This document shows, in pieces, positions 1-12,571 of a DNA stretch of 64,000 nucleotides. Each line of letters begins with the position of its first letter. Within the stretch, counting starts at the first letter, position 1. The translations under genes and the position numbers were made by a program. The stretch is taken from the NCBI GenBank assembly GCA_023055355.1, contig JALJCS010000002.1, positions 82,485,001 through 82,549,000 of the forward strand, read 5' to 3'. The DNA comes from Agelaius tricolor. Lineage: Eukaryota; Chordata; Aves; Passeriformes; Icteridae. The notes below the pieces were generated by a model, which saw only the letters and a list, made by a program, of their open reading frames with translations, was not told the origin of the DNA and ran no database searches.

Positions 1-1389
1 ATAAATTTTAAATTTAATGTAAAGTTGTGGCTGAGGGGAGTTACAGGTAGGTGAATTTAAAATTGTGGTTTTATTTCACAAGTCAGAAGACTGGTTGTGT
101 AGATGCAGCTGCTGCAATTTTGCAAGCTGTTCTTTTAATGGATCTCAGTTAGCAAGGGAGAAGTTAGATCAGTCACAGCCACTGAAAGCTGGATTTTTAT
201 TTTTTTTTTACTGCCATTGAACGCTATCAGCTGATGTACTGATGATGTAGAGTAGTCTGAGACTAAGCAGTGGAAGAATAATGGACTCTAAAGCACTGTC
301 ACAGGCTAATTTAAATCAATAATAGAATGATAAAGCTTTTACATGCTAACATCATTTTTCTTACCATAAGTACGATAAATATGTTTCTGATGTATGACGG
401 TGGTTTGGTTTCATATTAACTGACAAATGAGAGTCTAGTTTTACAGTTATAGATACAGATCAGGCATATGCTTGTCCTGGCATAGAGCTTTACTGCACAA
501 TACTAACATAGTAGCAGATACATCATTATTTCCAGTAATGTAAAAAATTCCTGAAGTAGAATTTATCTATAATAAGAAATGATTATTACTATAGAAGAGC
601 TGGGGAAAATCAACAAGGAATTTTGTATCATCTCCTGATTTAAATATGTAAGAATATTTTAAAGTTAAGGACTTGCAAATTAAATTCTCCTTTCAGTTTG
701 ATCCTTAATCAAATTGTTGCCAAATTTTAGGAACTCTTTAAACATGGAAAAGAGTCAGGTTTAAAAAGAAGACATTGTTTATTCTGTGCAGGGTGCAAAG
801 TGGAAGTTTTCCACAAATCAAGCACACCAGAGAGTAAAAAGCAAAATAATTTCTACACTAAAATTTACATAAACCCACCTAATACTGAGTTACCACTTAC
901 CTAGTCATCTAGCTTGTGTAACCTTATTCAATACTTGTTATTGCACCTGTGTGCTCCTCTTTGGGGTTCTCTGGTGGTCATTTGGGGAGGTGACCCTTAC
1001 TCAGTTTCAAGCAAAGTTCAGCTAGGACCTGCAAAACACAAAATGTGTGACAAGTAGGATGTGATCTGCAGCTTTGGAGCCACATCGAAAACAATTGCCA
1101 AGCAGGACCAAGTACAAAAGGTTTCCCTAAGCATTAAGCAGAACCTACTTAACACTTGTGATAAGATCTCTGAACGTTCAAAAGTGGAGTTAAAGGTGAG
1201 AATACCATCGGCTCATATTTACAACAGAGATCAAAAGAAGGGACAGAGAAATCTGCTTATAGTCAACAAAATCAGTTGCATTGATTACTCTGTTGTCTTC
1301 TGTTGCTGTTCACTCTGCTCCTCACTCCAGTACTGCAAGGCCACACCAAAACCTCAAGCTGCAGCTGCTGAGCGATGAGCTACTCATGC
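1..1389. other. Unique AT-rich non-coding DNA
   Basis: No repeat family or gene is recognisable here. A 105-codon open frame at 1061-1378 (+) has no domain, no signal peptide and no codon pattern that I would trust, and it stops just before the LTR-like block that follows. I treat it as chance. Confidence 0.6.
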
Positions 1390-2321
1390 CTGACTGTCAT
1401 AACCCACCCCCAAGGCAGGGTAATTGAGGTTCTTGTGACTAGATCCCTTGGAGCAGATTAGTGTAAAATGACACTGAATGACAAGTGTTTATATGTATCT
1501 ATGGCAGCTTTATTTTAGAACAATTTGGTTGCACAGGAAAGAAGGTATGTAGCCATTTTTGGATTATCAGAATGTAGAAATGAAAAAATATAAAAGTATA
1601 AAGATATCACTTAAGAAAACATATAAGGAAAAAATAGAAAGAGAAAGAAAGGTTAGGAATAGATAGCAGAGGGGAAAGACATCACCACCCATGAATCCAG
1701 CAATGAGAATTAGTTGTTACAGTTTCTATATCCGATGTTCAAAATGTTGGTCTCATTCCTGATCCACGAGGGTGGGGAAGCTCATACAACATAATGTTCA
1801 ATGTGTTCAGGTGGGAGCAGCCAGGTGCCTCCCTTGGGGCAGAGAGGGTTTACAATATTTGATGTAGCACTGCATCATGGACAGTCCTCTGGTGGATGGC
1901 CCAGAAATGAATCTGGGGGTACTTCAGGGGTCTTTGATGGTTTTTGACACCTTGTAAGACTTGACAGATGCTTCTTACACCAGCCAGCATAGTTGGGTGA
2001 GTTATGTCACTCCTGAAGGGATGAATACCTTCAGGCCTATGTGTGAATATGAATGCCTGGACATCTTTGCCAGAGGGGTGTAGGGGGGAGGTTTTACACC
2101 TGAGCCAGTTGTGTGAAGAAGGACATTAGCATCATTGAAAACATTATCTCACATCCAGAATTTGCTTATCAGCCTGACATGGTTCACAGCCCAGCCTTTT
2201 GCTAATTAAATGTTTGATGAGGCCACCCTCAGTGGTGGAGGTCTTCATCTGGCCTGTTCTGACACAGATCAGATGTTTTCCCACCACACACTCAAAAACT
2301 GTCCTCCTCCCCTTGGTTTGG

Positions 2322-2353
<32 letters not shown>

Positions 2354-2606
2354 AAACCTGGCCTCAGCAAAGCGCCTGCTGCTTCTGCAAGTGGCTGATT
2401 GCTTGAGTCATTAACCTTTGTCATTCCAGCCTCTCATTGGCCCATGGTTTGCTCCCTGCATGCCTCCCCCAGGTCAGACACTCCCATGCCTGGGCAGAAG
2501 CTGGATCCCACCCTGGAGACACTGCTTGCTTGGCTATCAGGGCAGTGTGATAGCTTGGCATCATGGCTCTCAGCAGCTGCTGACATAACCAGCTTTGACA
2601 CCACAG
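1390..2606 (-). mobile_element. Probable solo LTR of an avian endogenous retrovirus
   Basis: This block is richer in GC than its flanks. Read on the minus strand it has the order expected of an LTR: a start near 2605 resembling TGTGGTGTCAAAGC, a long GC-rich U3-like part, then an AATAAA polyadenylation signal (TTTATT on the plus strand at 1509-1514), and an end near 1395 resembling GGGTTATGACA. Several TG/CA pairs at places where CG would be expected suggest old, methylation-decayed sequence. A (TG)15 run interrupts it. I see no gag, pol or env reading frame next to it, so it would be a solo LTR. I found no clean target-site duplication, and both ends are approximate. It could instead be another kind of interspersed repeat. 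Confidence 0.45.
2323..2352. repeat. (TG)15 microsatellite
   Basis: Thirty uninterrupted bases of alternating TG (CA on the other strand) lie inside the LTR-like block. The run produces a Cys-Val repeat in short open frames that are not genes. Confidence 0.97.
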
Positions 2607-5600
2607 TTCTGCACAGTAATTTATATGTTGTATCACACATTCTTCTATTCCTTATTCTAATCTATCATGCATCCTGAATATAATTTTTAATGTTTATCTG
2701 TACACTAAACTTGCATTGATATTTTCATTGTTAGCAGCACAACATTTTGCAGTCATTCAACATAACTTTAGAGGACGTATCTTTTGATTTCTCCTTTTAA
2801 ATACTTTCTTCACACAACACTGGTATTTTTTACAGGCAATCTGCTTTGATGTCAGTTACCTAACATAACTACTTCCATACTATTTCAGTTGCACAGCTAC
2901 AATGATTTGAGATCAATTCTTTCAGGCTGGCGTAACATTTCATTATCTTGGAGAATAATTTTGATTTGATTTTCAAAAGAGATATTTTTAGAGTGCTTTT
3001 CCCCTTAAATAAATAAATGAAGCAGTGCCTCTACTAATGCAGATGTGCTAAATATGGGTCTGTATGTATTAAATAACTAGCTACAAACAGAAGCATACTA
3101 TTTTGAAATGTTATTAAAACTGTTTTAAGTTGTCTTCATTCATTGTTGATACAGGAGGAAAAATATGACTTGGTTCTTTTTGTTCTGAATTCTAGGAAAA
3201 TTTGAACATTGAGGGTTTTGAGATTCTCTGGGTCTCCTTAAAGACCTGTGAACTTTCATTAAGTATTAGTTACTCCCTTTTGTGCCATGTGGTGTGTCTA
3301 GTTGTCCTTTCAAAGCACTTTTCCCTTCCTAATATCAAGACCATTTCTATGACTCTGGTGCTGCTGGTATGAGGTCACTTTTGATCCACAGTTGATCTTA
3401 TTTAAAGAGGAGCTTAGAACCATAAAGTCTTTACAATCCCAAAGGGAACACCATTTGTTTCAGGAAATTCACATTTAAAAGTATATGTGCAGTTTAAAGA
3501 TTTGAATTTTAAGCACACAAGAGAGAAAAGTTTTGTATAACTCTGCATATAATCTTTTTTGTGAGTAAGAAAAGTGCACCTATTTTACATACAGTCCTTT
3601 TTATTTTTTTTATTTTATTTTGTACCAATAAGTATTGAAAATATTTTGGTTTTTTTTAATAAAACAAATATAAACACTCTCTGAAATGTTTCCTAAAAAA
3701 AATAAATGTCTTGAGTAATCTAACTATAAGAACTATTTTTTCTTGTACAAAAATATCCTTCAAGGTGAAGCCTGAATTAATTAGAAATATAATCAGGTTT
3801 TATACCTTTTCCACTATTCAGTCTGTAACTCTCTTAGGCTCTACAAACAATTCATTATAATTCAGCAATATGATATAAAAGGTCTTGAAGGTTGTTGGGT
3901 TATTTTATTCACCTCCACTATCTTTTAAAGTAAATTCATATTCATAAAACCTAACACATTTCTTACTGTCTGGAAGAAATTCTTCTGACAGTTATTTTAA
4001 GAGGTAAGAGCTAAAGTTAAAGATCAAAAATTAAGTTTATAAATTAAGATATAATAAAAAAATGGCCAAATCAAGGAATGCATAAATGTTTGACAAATTC
4101 ATGTAAACAGCTTTAATGTGGATGGAGAAATAAAAATTATGCAACATTTCCCTTTTCTTTATGTTGGCATTAATTTAGATCTAATTAACTAATTATGGAT
4201 TATACTGGATCATATTGATTTCTTTTTCCAATGAGTACTACTTTAGATTTAGCCAATACTTCAACCATTGCCATTTCAAAAATGACTTGGCTCCTGGAAT
4301 TTGGATTCAATAGAAAGTGAAATAGGAAAATTAAAACTTAGTCTTCTGTTCAACCTTTTTGGACACTGCGTAAAATTATATCTGGTCAGAACATGCTATA
4401 GAAAGTGGTTATAATGAACAGTGATAATATGTTCCCAAAAGACCTCTTTGATTGTGTATCATACCTGATGGTGGTCATTGGCAAAAAATACAAAACAAAA
4501 CAAAAGCAGAAAACCCAAACAAATTGATGATTCTAAGATATGTTCCATCTATCTTATGTGATACTTTGAAACCTCCAGTTTTCTTTGGCTAAAAAGACAA
4601 GTCTAGCCCCAGAGCCTGAGAACTGAAGGTCTGATTAAGGTCTTCCAACACTAAAAACCTTACAATTTTATTTTAGAACAGCTATTCCATCTAGGAGAGT
4701 AGCAGAAAATATATCAATAGTAAACTGGTATATTCTCAGGTAGGAGAAACTACAAGTCAGCAGTGATTCCCTTTGCCCTCTGTGCAGTCAGAATCCTCCC
4801 ATCCAAGAGAGGTCAACAGCCATACTGCAGCTTCTTGGAAAGTGGCAAATTTCCTACCTTTGCCACTTCCTTACAGCCTGTCGTCTGGGAGCTGCTGGCA
4901 AATTTCTGAACAAGAACAGGGAGTCCTGATGATATTGTCTACTAGGATTGTGAGGCATGCTCAGCACTCAAAGTTAATTTTTGGCTCTCTGGAGGACTTA
5001 CGTGTATTCAGATGCACTGGTTATATTTGACTTGTGTTTGAAAGTTACTGTTACTTTAAAATAAGAGGAGTTTATACAGCAGTTACAGGATTTCTAGGGC
5101 TTTTATGCAGAGATAATTCTACTTTTTTCTTACATTTAATGTGAACATCATGATGGATATATTGCTTTCCCCTTTTGCTTGTCCAAATTTATTAATTTAT
5201 AAATTTAAATAAAATAAACTATATATGCATACTGAATGCATTAATTAGCAAAAAATCATCTTTAATTCAGGATCTTACAGAAACCACAGTTCTGCCTGTA
5301 TGGTGTGTATGTATGTGTTATCTGAGGAAATTTGCATTCAGTTTTCACTTCTAATTTTTTAATCTTTGTAAATTTCAAACCCAATTCAGTTTCTTAGAAG
5401 AGTGAGTGCCAATGATGCAGATATAAATTTCCCTCAAATTTTGAGAAAATAGTTGACTAATGAATGAGGAAAAAAGATCCCCATAGAGAAAATAATTTGT
5501 TAGATACCTGAAAAAACTCAAGTTGGACTTACTACTGAACACTGAGAATTTCCAGGAAGAAAAACACCGCATCTGGCAACCTAGGTGAGAAAAACACTAA

Positions 5601-5689
5601 AGCCAAACCTTCCATGCAATGCAATCCTTCACTTCTTAATTTGCCTTTTGAAACTGAGCACAGAGTTTCACAAATGTGCTTCACTCCTG
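2607..5689. other. Unique AT-rich non-coding DNA
   Basis: Nothing gene-like is visible. The stretch holds short T-rich tracts near 3600-3620, an A-rich tract near 4485-4520 and one imperfect inverted repeat at 4837-4870. The 85-codon frame at 4773-5030 has no recognisable feature. Confidence 0.6.
4837..4870. repeat. Short inverted repeat
   Basis: AAGTGGCAAA at 4840-4849 is the exact reverse complement of TTTGCCACTT at 4859-4868, with a 9-base loop. Two more G-C pairs follow across a single bulged A. Its function is unknown. Confidence 0.8.
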
Positions 5690-5944
5690 TGACCAATGAC
5701 AGGACCTGGGGCAATGGCATGAAGCTGTGTCAGGGGAGGTTTAGGTGGGAGATCAGAAGAAGGTTCCCCACCCAGAGGGTGGTTGGGCACTGGAACAGCT
5801 CCCCAGGGAAGTGGTCACAGCACCAAGCTTGACAGAGCTCTCAGGTACATGGTGTGTCTCGGGGATGGTGATCTGCAGGGCTGGGAGTTGAACTCAGCCA
5901 TCCTGATGGGCCCTTTCTAACTCAGGATACTCTGTGATTCTATG
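5690..5944 (+). mobile_element. CR1 LINE, 3' fragment
   Basis: The sequence follows the CR1 3' region in order: the 'ggcaatgg' segment, the 'gcactggaacag' segment followed by 'ccccagggaagtggt', the late 'ggccctttctaactc' segment, and the terminal tail 'gtgattctatg' ending at 5944. CR1 is the main LINE of birds, and copies are usually cut short at the 5' end, as here. It is diverged and carries no intact reading frame. The 72-codon frame at 5614-5832 lies largely inside it and is not a gene. Confidence 0.9.
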
Positions 5945-8900
5945 CTGCTGTGAAATGTAACTGAGAACACTACTTAGATCTGACTCGTAGCGTCTCATGA
6001 AATCTATTTTGGAAAAACTGGAAACTTCATTTCTATTAAGAATAGAAGACATTGTTTGCCCAAAAAAGATTAATGCTGTAAAAGAAATAGGACCAAAATA
6101 ATGAGCACTGGGATTCCTAACTTCTACATCTCCTCTGGCCTCCTTTAGGTATTAAAAAAACAAAAAAGAAATCCCTTTCCCTCTCCAAGGGAAAGGCCTC
6201 ATGCCCTATGTCCTACTAGGTCATCTCTGCCACTGCCTTGGTAATTCCAGCCTCAAACTTCCTCATGAAAATCATGTTTTCATTCATTCTTTAAATATTA
6301 GTAACATGACATCAACATTTCTTTTGTCTACACATTAAGAAGTATTTCTGTTAAGTGCATTTAGAACATTTTTTTCTTGTACTTTTGTATACTTTGCTAA
6401 ACACAAAGATGTTTTATTATGATGATCATAACTTACACAAATATGAAACACTTAGGTATACTTATAAAACAAATACATTCAACTAATAAGATTTTGTATA
6501 AACACTTTGAGAGTTTCACAGAAATTCCAGTGTCTCAGGGTCTGTTACTTCCAAAAGAAGAAATTTCAGGGGGGGGAAAAAATAGTCAAAGTAAAAAGGC
6601 TGAGAGAAGAATGTCCAAATTAAAAGACAAGAAAAAATCTTTGATTCTGTAATATATATGTATAAAAAACATGAGGTGGGTATACAAAATACAAAAGTTA
6701 ACATTCTAATTCCAAAACTTTTCACAGATCTTATCAAAATGCAATGCACAGTCTTTACCTAAATAATTCACCTTTTCTTACTCAGATGGACTATGGCAGT
6801 AAAAGGTGCAACATGATCCTTAATTGCTGCCATTTATTTGAATTTCTTACGTTAAAATAAATTGGCTCTGTTCCTGGCTCATGTTCTCAGAGAAGCTAAT
6901 TTGAGTAACAAATTATCTTCACAGCAATTCCCCGTGCTTACAGGTAACTTAGATTTGTATGTGTGTGGTTTTTTTTAATGGGAACATTTTCCAAACTATT
7001 CTGTGAAATACTTTAATCAATATGCACATAGTGATTTAAGATTGTGTCCACTACTCCATTATTTCAAAAGGTCACTTGTTTATGACTGTGTGTATACAAG
7101 GCACTATTACTGTTATGGCTACCATTAATAATTATGTTTAATCCGATTCAATTTTATGAGTGGAATACTTCCACTGGCTTTGGCTATCATGCAGGTCTGA
7201 TCAGTAATTACTAGAGTCATCTTTGTATTTATTTTTGCATTATTGTCCCATGCTTGGACATTTCCCTCCCCCTGCTTCTTCATTTAGTTTACCTTAGAGA
7301 CTGTTTTACGAAGAAAGTCAATAATTTCACAATTCGCATTGACCTCATCTATTAATGGGCCTACTGTATAATTTTATTCTCATCTACTTTTTTTTTTCCA
7401 ATTTATTCATAGATTTTTATCTGCAAACCTGTGCAAAATTAGATGACTTTGCTGAATCAAAACGTTATTGTAAAGGACTACTCAGGAGTGCAGGACCCTA
7501 TCAAGACTTTTGGGAAATGTGTGGGTACTGATGTGAAAACTAAAATAGGTATGTTGAAAACCCACATATGAAGCTTCTGCAGGGCATTTCTAGAGCCAGG
7601 CAAAACATTCATCAACATTTTCTCTCAAACACAACCAGCAGTACCATGAAGAACAGCAGCTCTAACGACAGACACTCCATTGCTGGATATATATTGAATG
7701 ATGTGTCTGCTACCATCATCCATTCTCCTGACAATCTACTAGGAATTTGATGCACTGCCTGAAAATCCTCCAGGAAATCTGAGAGGGTTAACTCTTAAAT
7801 CACATATTTGACATCTATGGGAAGTGTTGTTTACCCTTCTGGTGAATCTTACTTGGCTTTCTTGCTTGGAGAAGTTCAACACCTCTGTGTTCAGCAAATA
7901 ATTTTCTTTTAAGACTGAAAGATGATATATGTGTTTCAAACATTTTACTCAAGCAATGGTTCGAGAAGCATTAGTTTCTTGAGAAGTTGAATTTATCTGA
8001 TTTAAAGGCTATTTAATTTTTATGATATAAAGGAAAATTCAGTCATTAAGGTCAAACAGTGTGATCAACATTCCAAGTCCTTCAAGGAAAAAGTGTGTTT
8101 AAATTCTACTTTTTTCTATGCTCTGAAAAGAATTTTAAAATAACCAGTACTCTGACTAAATTGAATAGGCCTAAACAAATAATCCAGTGTAGTATTCTGC
8201 ATGATAAGAACAATTGCCTGCTTTGTTGTGTGACCTCTGGAATTGTTTCACTCTTTCAATGTAACTTTTATGGGCTTTTTGAGCATTAGGCATAGCTGGT
8301 AAGTCACATAGCTCTGGGAGGTCTTATGAAGCCTCTGTATGAAACATATTGTTGCAATGATGAAAATAGAAAGAGTTTATGAACAATAAACAAATTCACT
8401 TCAGAAAATATAAAGTTTTTAAGGAAGTAGTGGTAGCTGTTACCAGTGTAAATAATATAAAGCAATTATCTGAAATGTTTACATTTTTGTAGATCATACC
8501 TTATAACCCCAAGTTTGCTGCTCTGTCTTTTGTAGAAAAAGTAAGCTTTTTAGCTGTGCACAGCTAAAATTAACAGAACGTACAAGTATGGAGGTTTTTC
8601 TTGATTTGATTGCCTGGGTTTTAAATTTATTATGTTATAGAGAATTACCAAATGTGATGTACATGCTCTTTACATAACTGGCCTCAGTTTTACCTGCCTC
8701 TCACTTATTCTGAAAGATGTATAAAATAATCTAGGGGGAGAAAAAATAACCTGGGGGGAGGAAAATGTCTCTTTGCTTACATCCAATCTGTGTTGAAGAA
8801 TGTCTGCAGCCCAAGGTGAGAGAGAGGAAAATGGAATTAAAACAACATTAGCTAGATTATATAAAAACACTATTAAACCACAAAGAATATATTATGTGAT

Positions 8901-10772
8901 ATGTTTTTAAATCCTAGTGCTTGCATTCAAAGAAAATTTGTAATTGTAATTTTTTTGCTATTCTGAAAATTAAACACAAATGACATGGGGTTCTTTGTTT
9001 TAGGCAAATTCTGCTAGACTTAAATAATTACTGACTTCAGAGAAGAACAGTTACTTCAGTGAAAGGCAATAAATAGAAATAAATACTATATGAAAAGGGT
9101 AAGCTGCACTAGAAAGAGTTCTACATGGGATTTCACCTCTAAATATAAAATCTCTTAAACTTTAATACTGCCATCAAAACTCCTGAAATGTTTTCTGACT
9201 TTCTTGTTTTTCTATTTTCTTTGCTTACAAAACAATGGAAGACCAAAGGAAGCCCTCTTTATAGAAAATTAGTAATTACAGTGTAGAGTAATAAGTTTGT
9301 GTATTGACAAAACCATGTTAATCAGGTTAATATTGTCTATAGACATAAAATATTAATATAGAATAATATAGTGCATTAAAACCAAGGTGTTAGTAGAATT
9401 ACTTGTATATCTTCATTAATTTTCTTTTTCTTACTTGTTTAGCAAAATAAAAACATTACTTAGAAAGTGAATCCTATGAAACATCAGGTATTTGTATGCA
9501 TCCCACATATCCAAACTTCACTTGCTAATGAGCTAATGATATTTAACCTGCTCTTTTAGTTACCATGCCTTTAGGTAGGCATCCAGCTTTTCCAGTGATT
9601 TGTCTTCCTGGCTGTGCACGATGTCCTGCTGTTACAATGCTGCCTCCTGCTATCACAGGGAATGCAGAGAAGCTCTTTCACCTCTCTGAAGATAATTACA
9701 GGATTTCAGTCTCCAGAGCAACTAATCAATGCTCTACTAGTTTTCTGGGGAACTCAATTTTCCTTTAAAAAAAAAAAAGATTGAAAAGGATAAAAAGAAA
9801 AGTCTCATTTCATGCAGTAGTTTCAGAATATCTATACATTAAGGACAACCAGTTTAATAATTCTGGAAAAACTAATACTGAATATAATGGATTGTTATGC
9901 AAAACACTGTGGTTTTCTTAATTGTTTATTACTGCACTGTATGTACACACGTGCTGATATAAAATCCCAAACCAAGAATATATCTTGATTGTTGTTGAGA
10001 TTGTATATCTCTCTTATTTTGAAAAAGTCCTATCATTACCCAATTTTTAAAGTAATATTAAAATGCATGCCAAATTTTAGCACTATATCCCCTCCTACAA
10101 AATCTGTTCACATTTTTCCTATATATAATGTGAAATTAGTATATGCTGATTTACACATTTCTATACAATAAAAAGTTTAGTATCTTCCAATATGCTTATT
10201 TACATGAGTAGTACTGTAGTGATTAGGTTCCTGTATAAACGCAAGCTAATGCTCAATGTTGGCAGCACCAAATATTACCAATGACTGTAGAAAATAGATT
10301 ATCTCAGCTAGGTAAACCAGGGATGCCTCTTTCCAGGCCACAATTTGAAAGGAACAGAAAAGGCAGAATTAAATTAATGAAGCAAAATAATTGTATTAGA
10401 TAAGGCAAGGTAATGCCTCCTTTCTTGCTTTCCTTGTGGATTATAGAAATAGGAATAGAGATGTGCCTTCTTCCCTTTTTTCTCCTCTATTTTTGTGTTA
10501 CCTCTTTGGCAGATAGCATCTATTTTATTTATGCCATGAGTAGATATGGGAAATAAGGTGGCTGGGTTTGTCTTGGGGGGAACATTGTCAGTTATGGGAA
10601 GAGGAGAGATAATGAGGATATTGTGATTTACACTGTTAGAAAAAGAGAACCTCTGTCCCTCAGATGGTCTTGAAAGCCAAAAGTTCTCCAGCTCTGTTGG
10701 AAAGGAGCTAAGTAACAAAGGTGAAATGGCCAAACTGCTAATGAGCATGATGCTATTAAGTCAAAGATTGTA
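5945..10772. other. Unique AT-rich non-coding DNA
   Basis: No recognisable repeat or gene. Open frames are short (up to 124 codons at 10374-10748, minus) and have no family resemblance. It contains a perfect 22-bp palindrome at 8548-8569 and ordinary A or T runs. Confidence 0.6.
8548..8569. repeat. Perfect 22-bp palindrome
   Basis: The half-site TTTTAGCTGTG (8548-8558) is followed at once by its exact reverse complement (8559-8569), with no loop. The core holds AGCTGTGCACAGCT, with two E-box-like CAGCTG-type half elements (AGCTG and CAGCT). No role can be assigned from sequence alone. Confidence 0.95.
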
Positions 10773-10815
10773 ATTGATGATCTTGGAGGTCTTTTCCAAC
10801 TCCAATGATTCTATG
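10773..10815 (+). mobile_element. CR1 LINE, extreme 3' tail
   Basis: Only the last roughly 43 bases of CR1 remain: the 'gatgatcttggaggtctttt' segment, then 'ccaactccaatgattctatg'. This is the typical end product of severe 5' truncation. The tail orientation gives the plus strand. Confidence 0.85.
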
Positions 10816-11752
10816 TCTTGTCCATTTCCATGAATTAAAAAGTGAAGAGTAAATTGTAAAACTGCAATAGATCAAACTTCAGCAAGATTTGTCACAGTTG
10901 ATGATTCAGTCAGGGATCCATTCAACTGCCTAAAGGAAAATTCCTATGCTTTTTGAGTTCCCCTAAATATCTGAAACAGCTGCATGGGACTCAAATATGG
11001 GACATATTTGAAAAATTCAGACAGTTTCAGAGATTAAACAGGATACGTGGGTCATCTCCAAGCAGGACAAATGTTTCCAGTCAAGCAAGTGAATCAAGTC
11101 CCTAATGCTTAATTGCTTGTCTTGTAAATCAAGAAGCTCAGTGGTCTTTGATATGCACACCATCCCCCAGATTCTGAGTCTCCAAATTAAAATATAAATA
11201 CTATTCCTTTTTTATTACATCAACTTTATATCCAAAACCTCACCAGGTTTATGTTGAAAACATATTCTCTTCTGCCTTCCATTCCATATGCACCAGCGCT
11301 GTGATTTATATACTTGCTACCTTGGGAGATAAAATGCTTTTCCATAGGAGAACACTTAGGAGAGTGGTAGCATCTCTCTCCTTAGGAGAACAGATTTTAA
11401 ATTTTAAAAATCTAACTTCAGGCAACTAAGTTGTAATTTAATAATCTCAGTGAAATTTTCTATATCCCATCCCCAAGATACAGAAGATTCCAGTAAGGAA
11501 ATTATTTGAAAAAGGCAGGAACAGTTTAGACCTTAAAAATGATTGTGGAAAAACCAAGTTTATTGCAAGTGACACAGTTGAAGTTGTAGAATTGTTTAAA
11601 CTGAACATTTTGTTAGTCCCAAAACTACCTTGTGGACAAAAAGAAGAACAGCAAATATCTGGAGCAGGCAGGACCTTCCCAGGATTCTTGTCAGGAAATG
11701 TACTAAGTTCATGGTTCCTCCTCAGTTTTTGGCTTTTCTTAGTGCCCCATGC
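10816..11752. other. Unique non-coding DNA between CR1 tail and LTR
   Basis: AT-rich sequence with no gene and no repeat that I recognise. Confidence 0.55.
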
Positions 11753-12571
11753 TGTTAGTGTTCAAAAACACATAATCACATAAGCGATTATATGTGGTAC
11801 TTTTTATTTAAGAGCTCTGGGAATCGGGGTAGTTTCCACCCAAATCTGATTCCGACCATATATTCGAGGTCAACGTGTTTTATACTCTATCGTTAGATAA
11901 CTCTCATTTTAATGATTAAACTTATATTGTTCTATTGTATACACAGATTTCAGCTAAACATAGATTCTCAGGGTTCCCCCCTTAAATTTCTAACATAGTT
12001 TCTCATGATTCTTCTTATGATTATACAATAATTATATTTAGTTACTAAACAATCATCACATCTAACAATTATATCATTTATCATACTGCTTACACAGGTG
12101 CAGTGATCTGAGAAAACACAAAGCCTAACATTTTCAAAGTCTATCTTTAACATTTTCCAGGGCTCATCAATGCCTTGCTTCGTTCTTATTGGCTCCCAGC
12201 CCTGCTTCTGGTGCCACCTTGCCCAGCTCCAGGGGACATCGTGGGTGACTGCCTGCCCTATGGTCACTGCCAAGTTTATCTGACCTTGTTTATCTGTGAC
12301 CATCACAGAGGTTCAGCTCAGGCCAGACAATGGTCCCATGGTCAACAGTTTGCTGTTAGAGCAAGCTGGCAGCAGCTCTGCCACAGGCTAAGCACTGCCC
12401 TGGCAGCCCAAGTTGATACCTGCTGCCATTTTCTAGTGTCAGAACTCCATTTGCTGACCAACCAGCGAGTTATGGTGTTTGGTTACAAATTTGGCCTTGA
12501 ATTTTCTTTAAATACAGAGCTCTCTGGGTACAGTTTAATGATGTGTCTCTCAAGACACATCAACAATAACA
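11753..12571 (-). mobile_element. Solo LTR of an avian endogenous retrovirus
   Basis: On the minus strand the block starts TGTTATTG (plus strand CAATAACA ending at 12571) and ends CACTAACA (plus strand TGTTAGTG from 11753). These are matching inverted termini of the TG...CA type. In order on the minus strand come a GC-richer U3, a TATA-like TATAAA (plus-strand TTTATA at 11878-11883), and an AATAAA polyadenylation signal about 75 bases later (plus-strand TTTATT at 11803-11808). That spacing suits a short R region. The U5 carries a small inverted repeat (CATAATC and GATTATATG). No internal viral region adjoins, so this is a solo LTR. The flanks ccatgc and aatgtt share only 'atg', so no clear target-site duplication survives. 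The 144- and 112-codon frames inside it are not genes. Confidence 0.75.

Noticed and set aside
1061..1378. 105-codon protein
   Set aside because: No domain, no conserved motif and no upstream or downstream gene structure. It is of chance length for the window.
10374..10748. 124-codon protein on the minus strand
   Set aside because: No recognisable family. A proline/serine/leucine-rich composition is common in antisense translations of AG-rich DNA.
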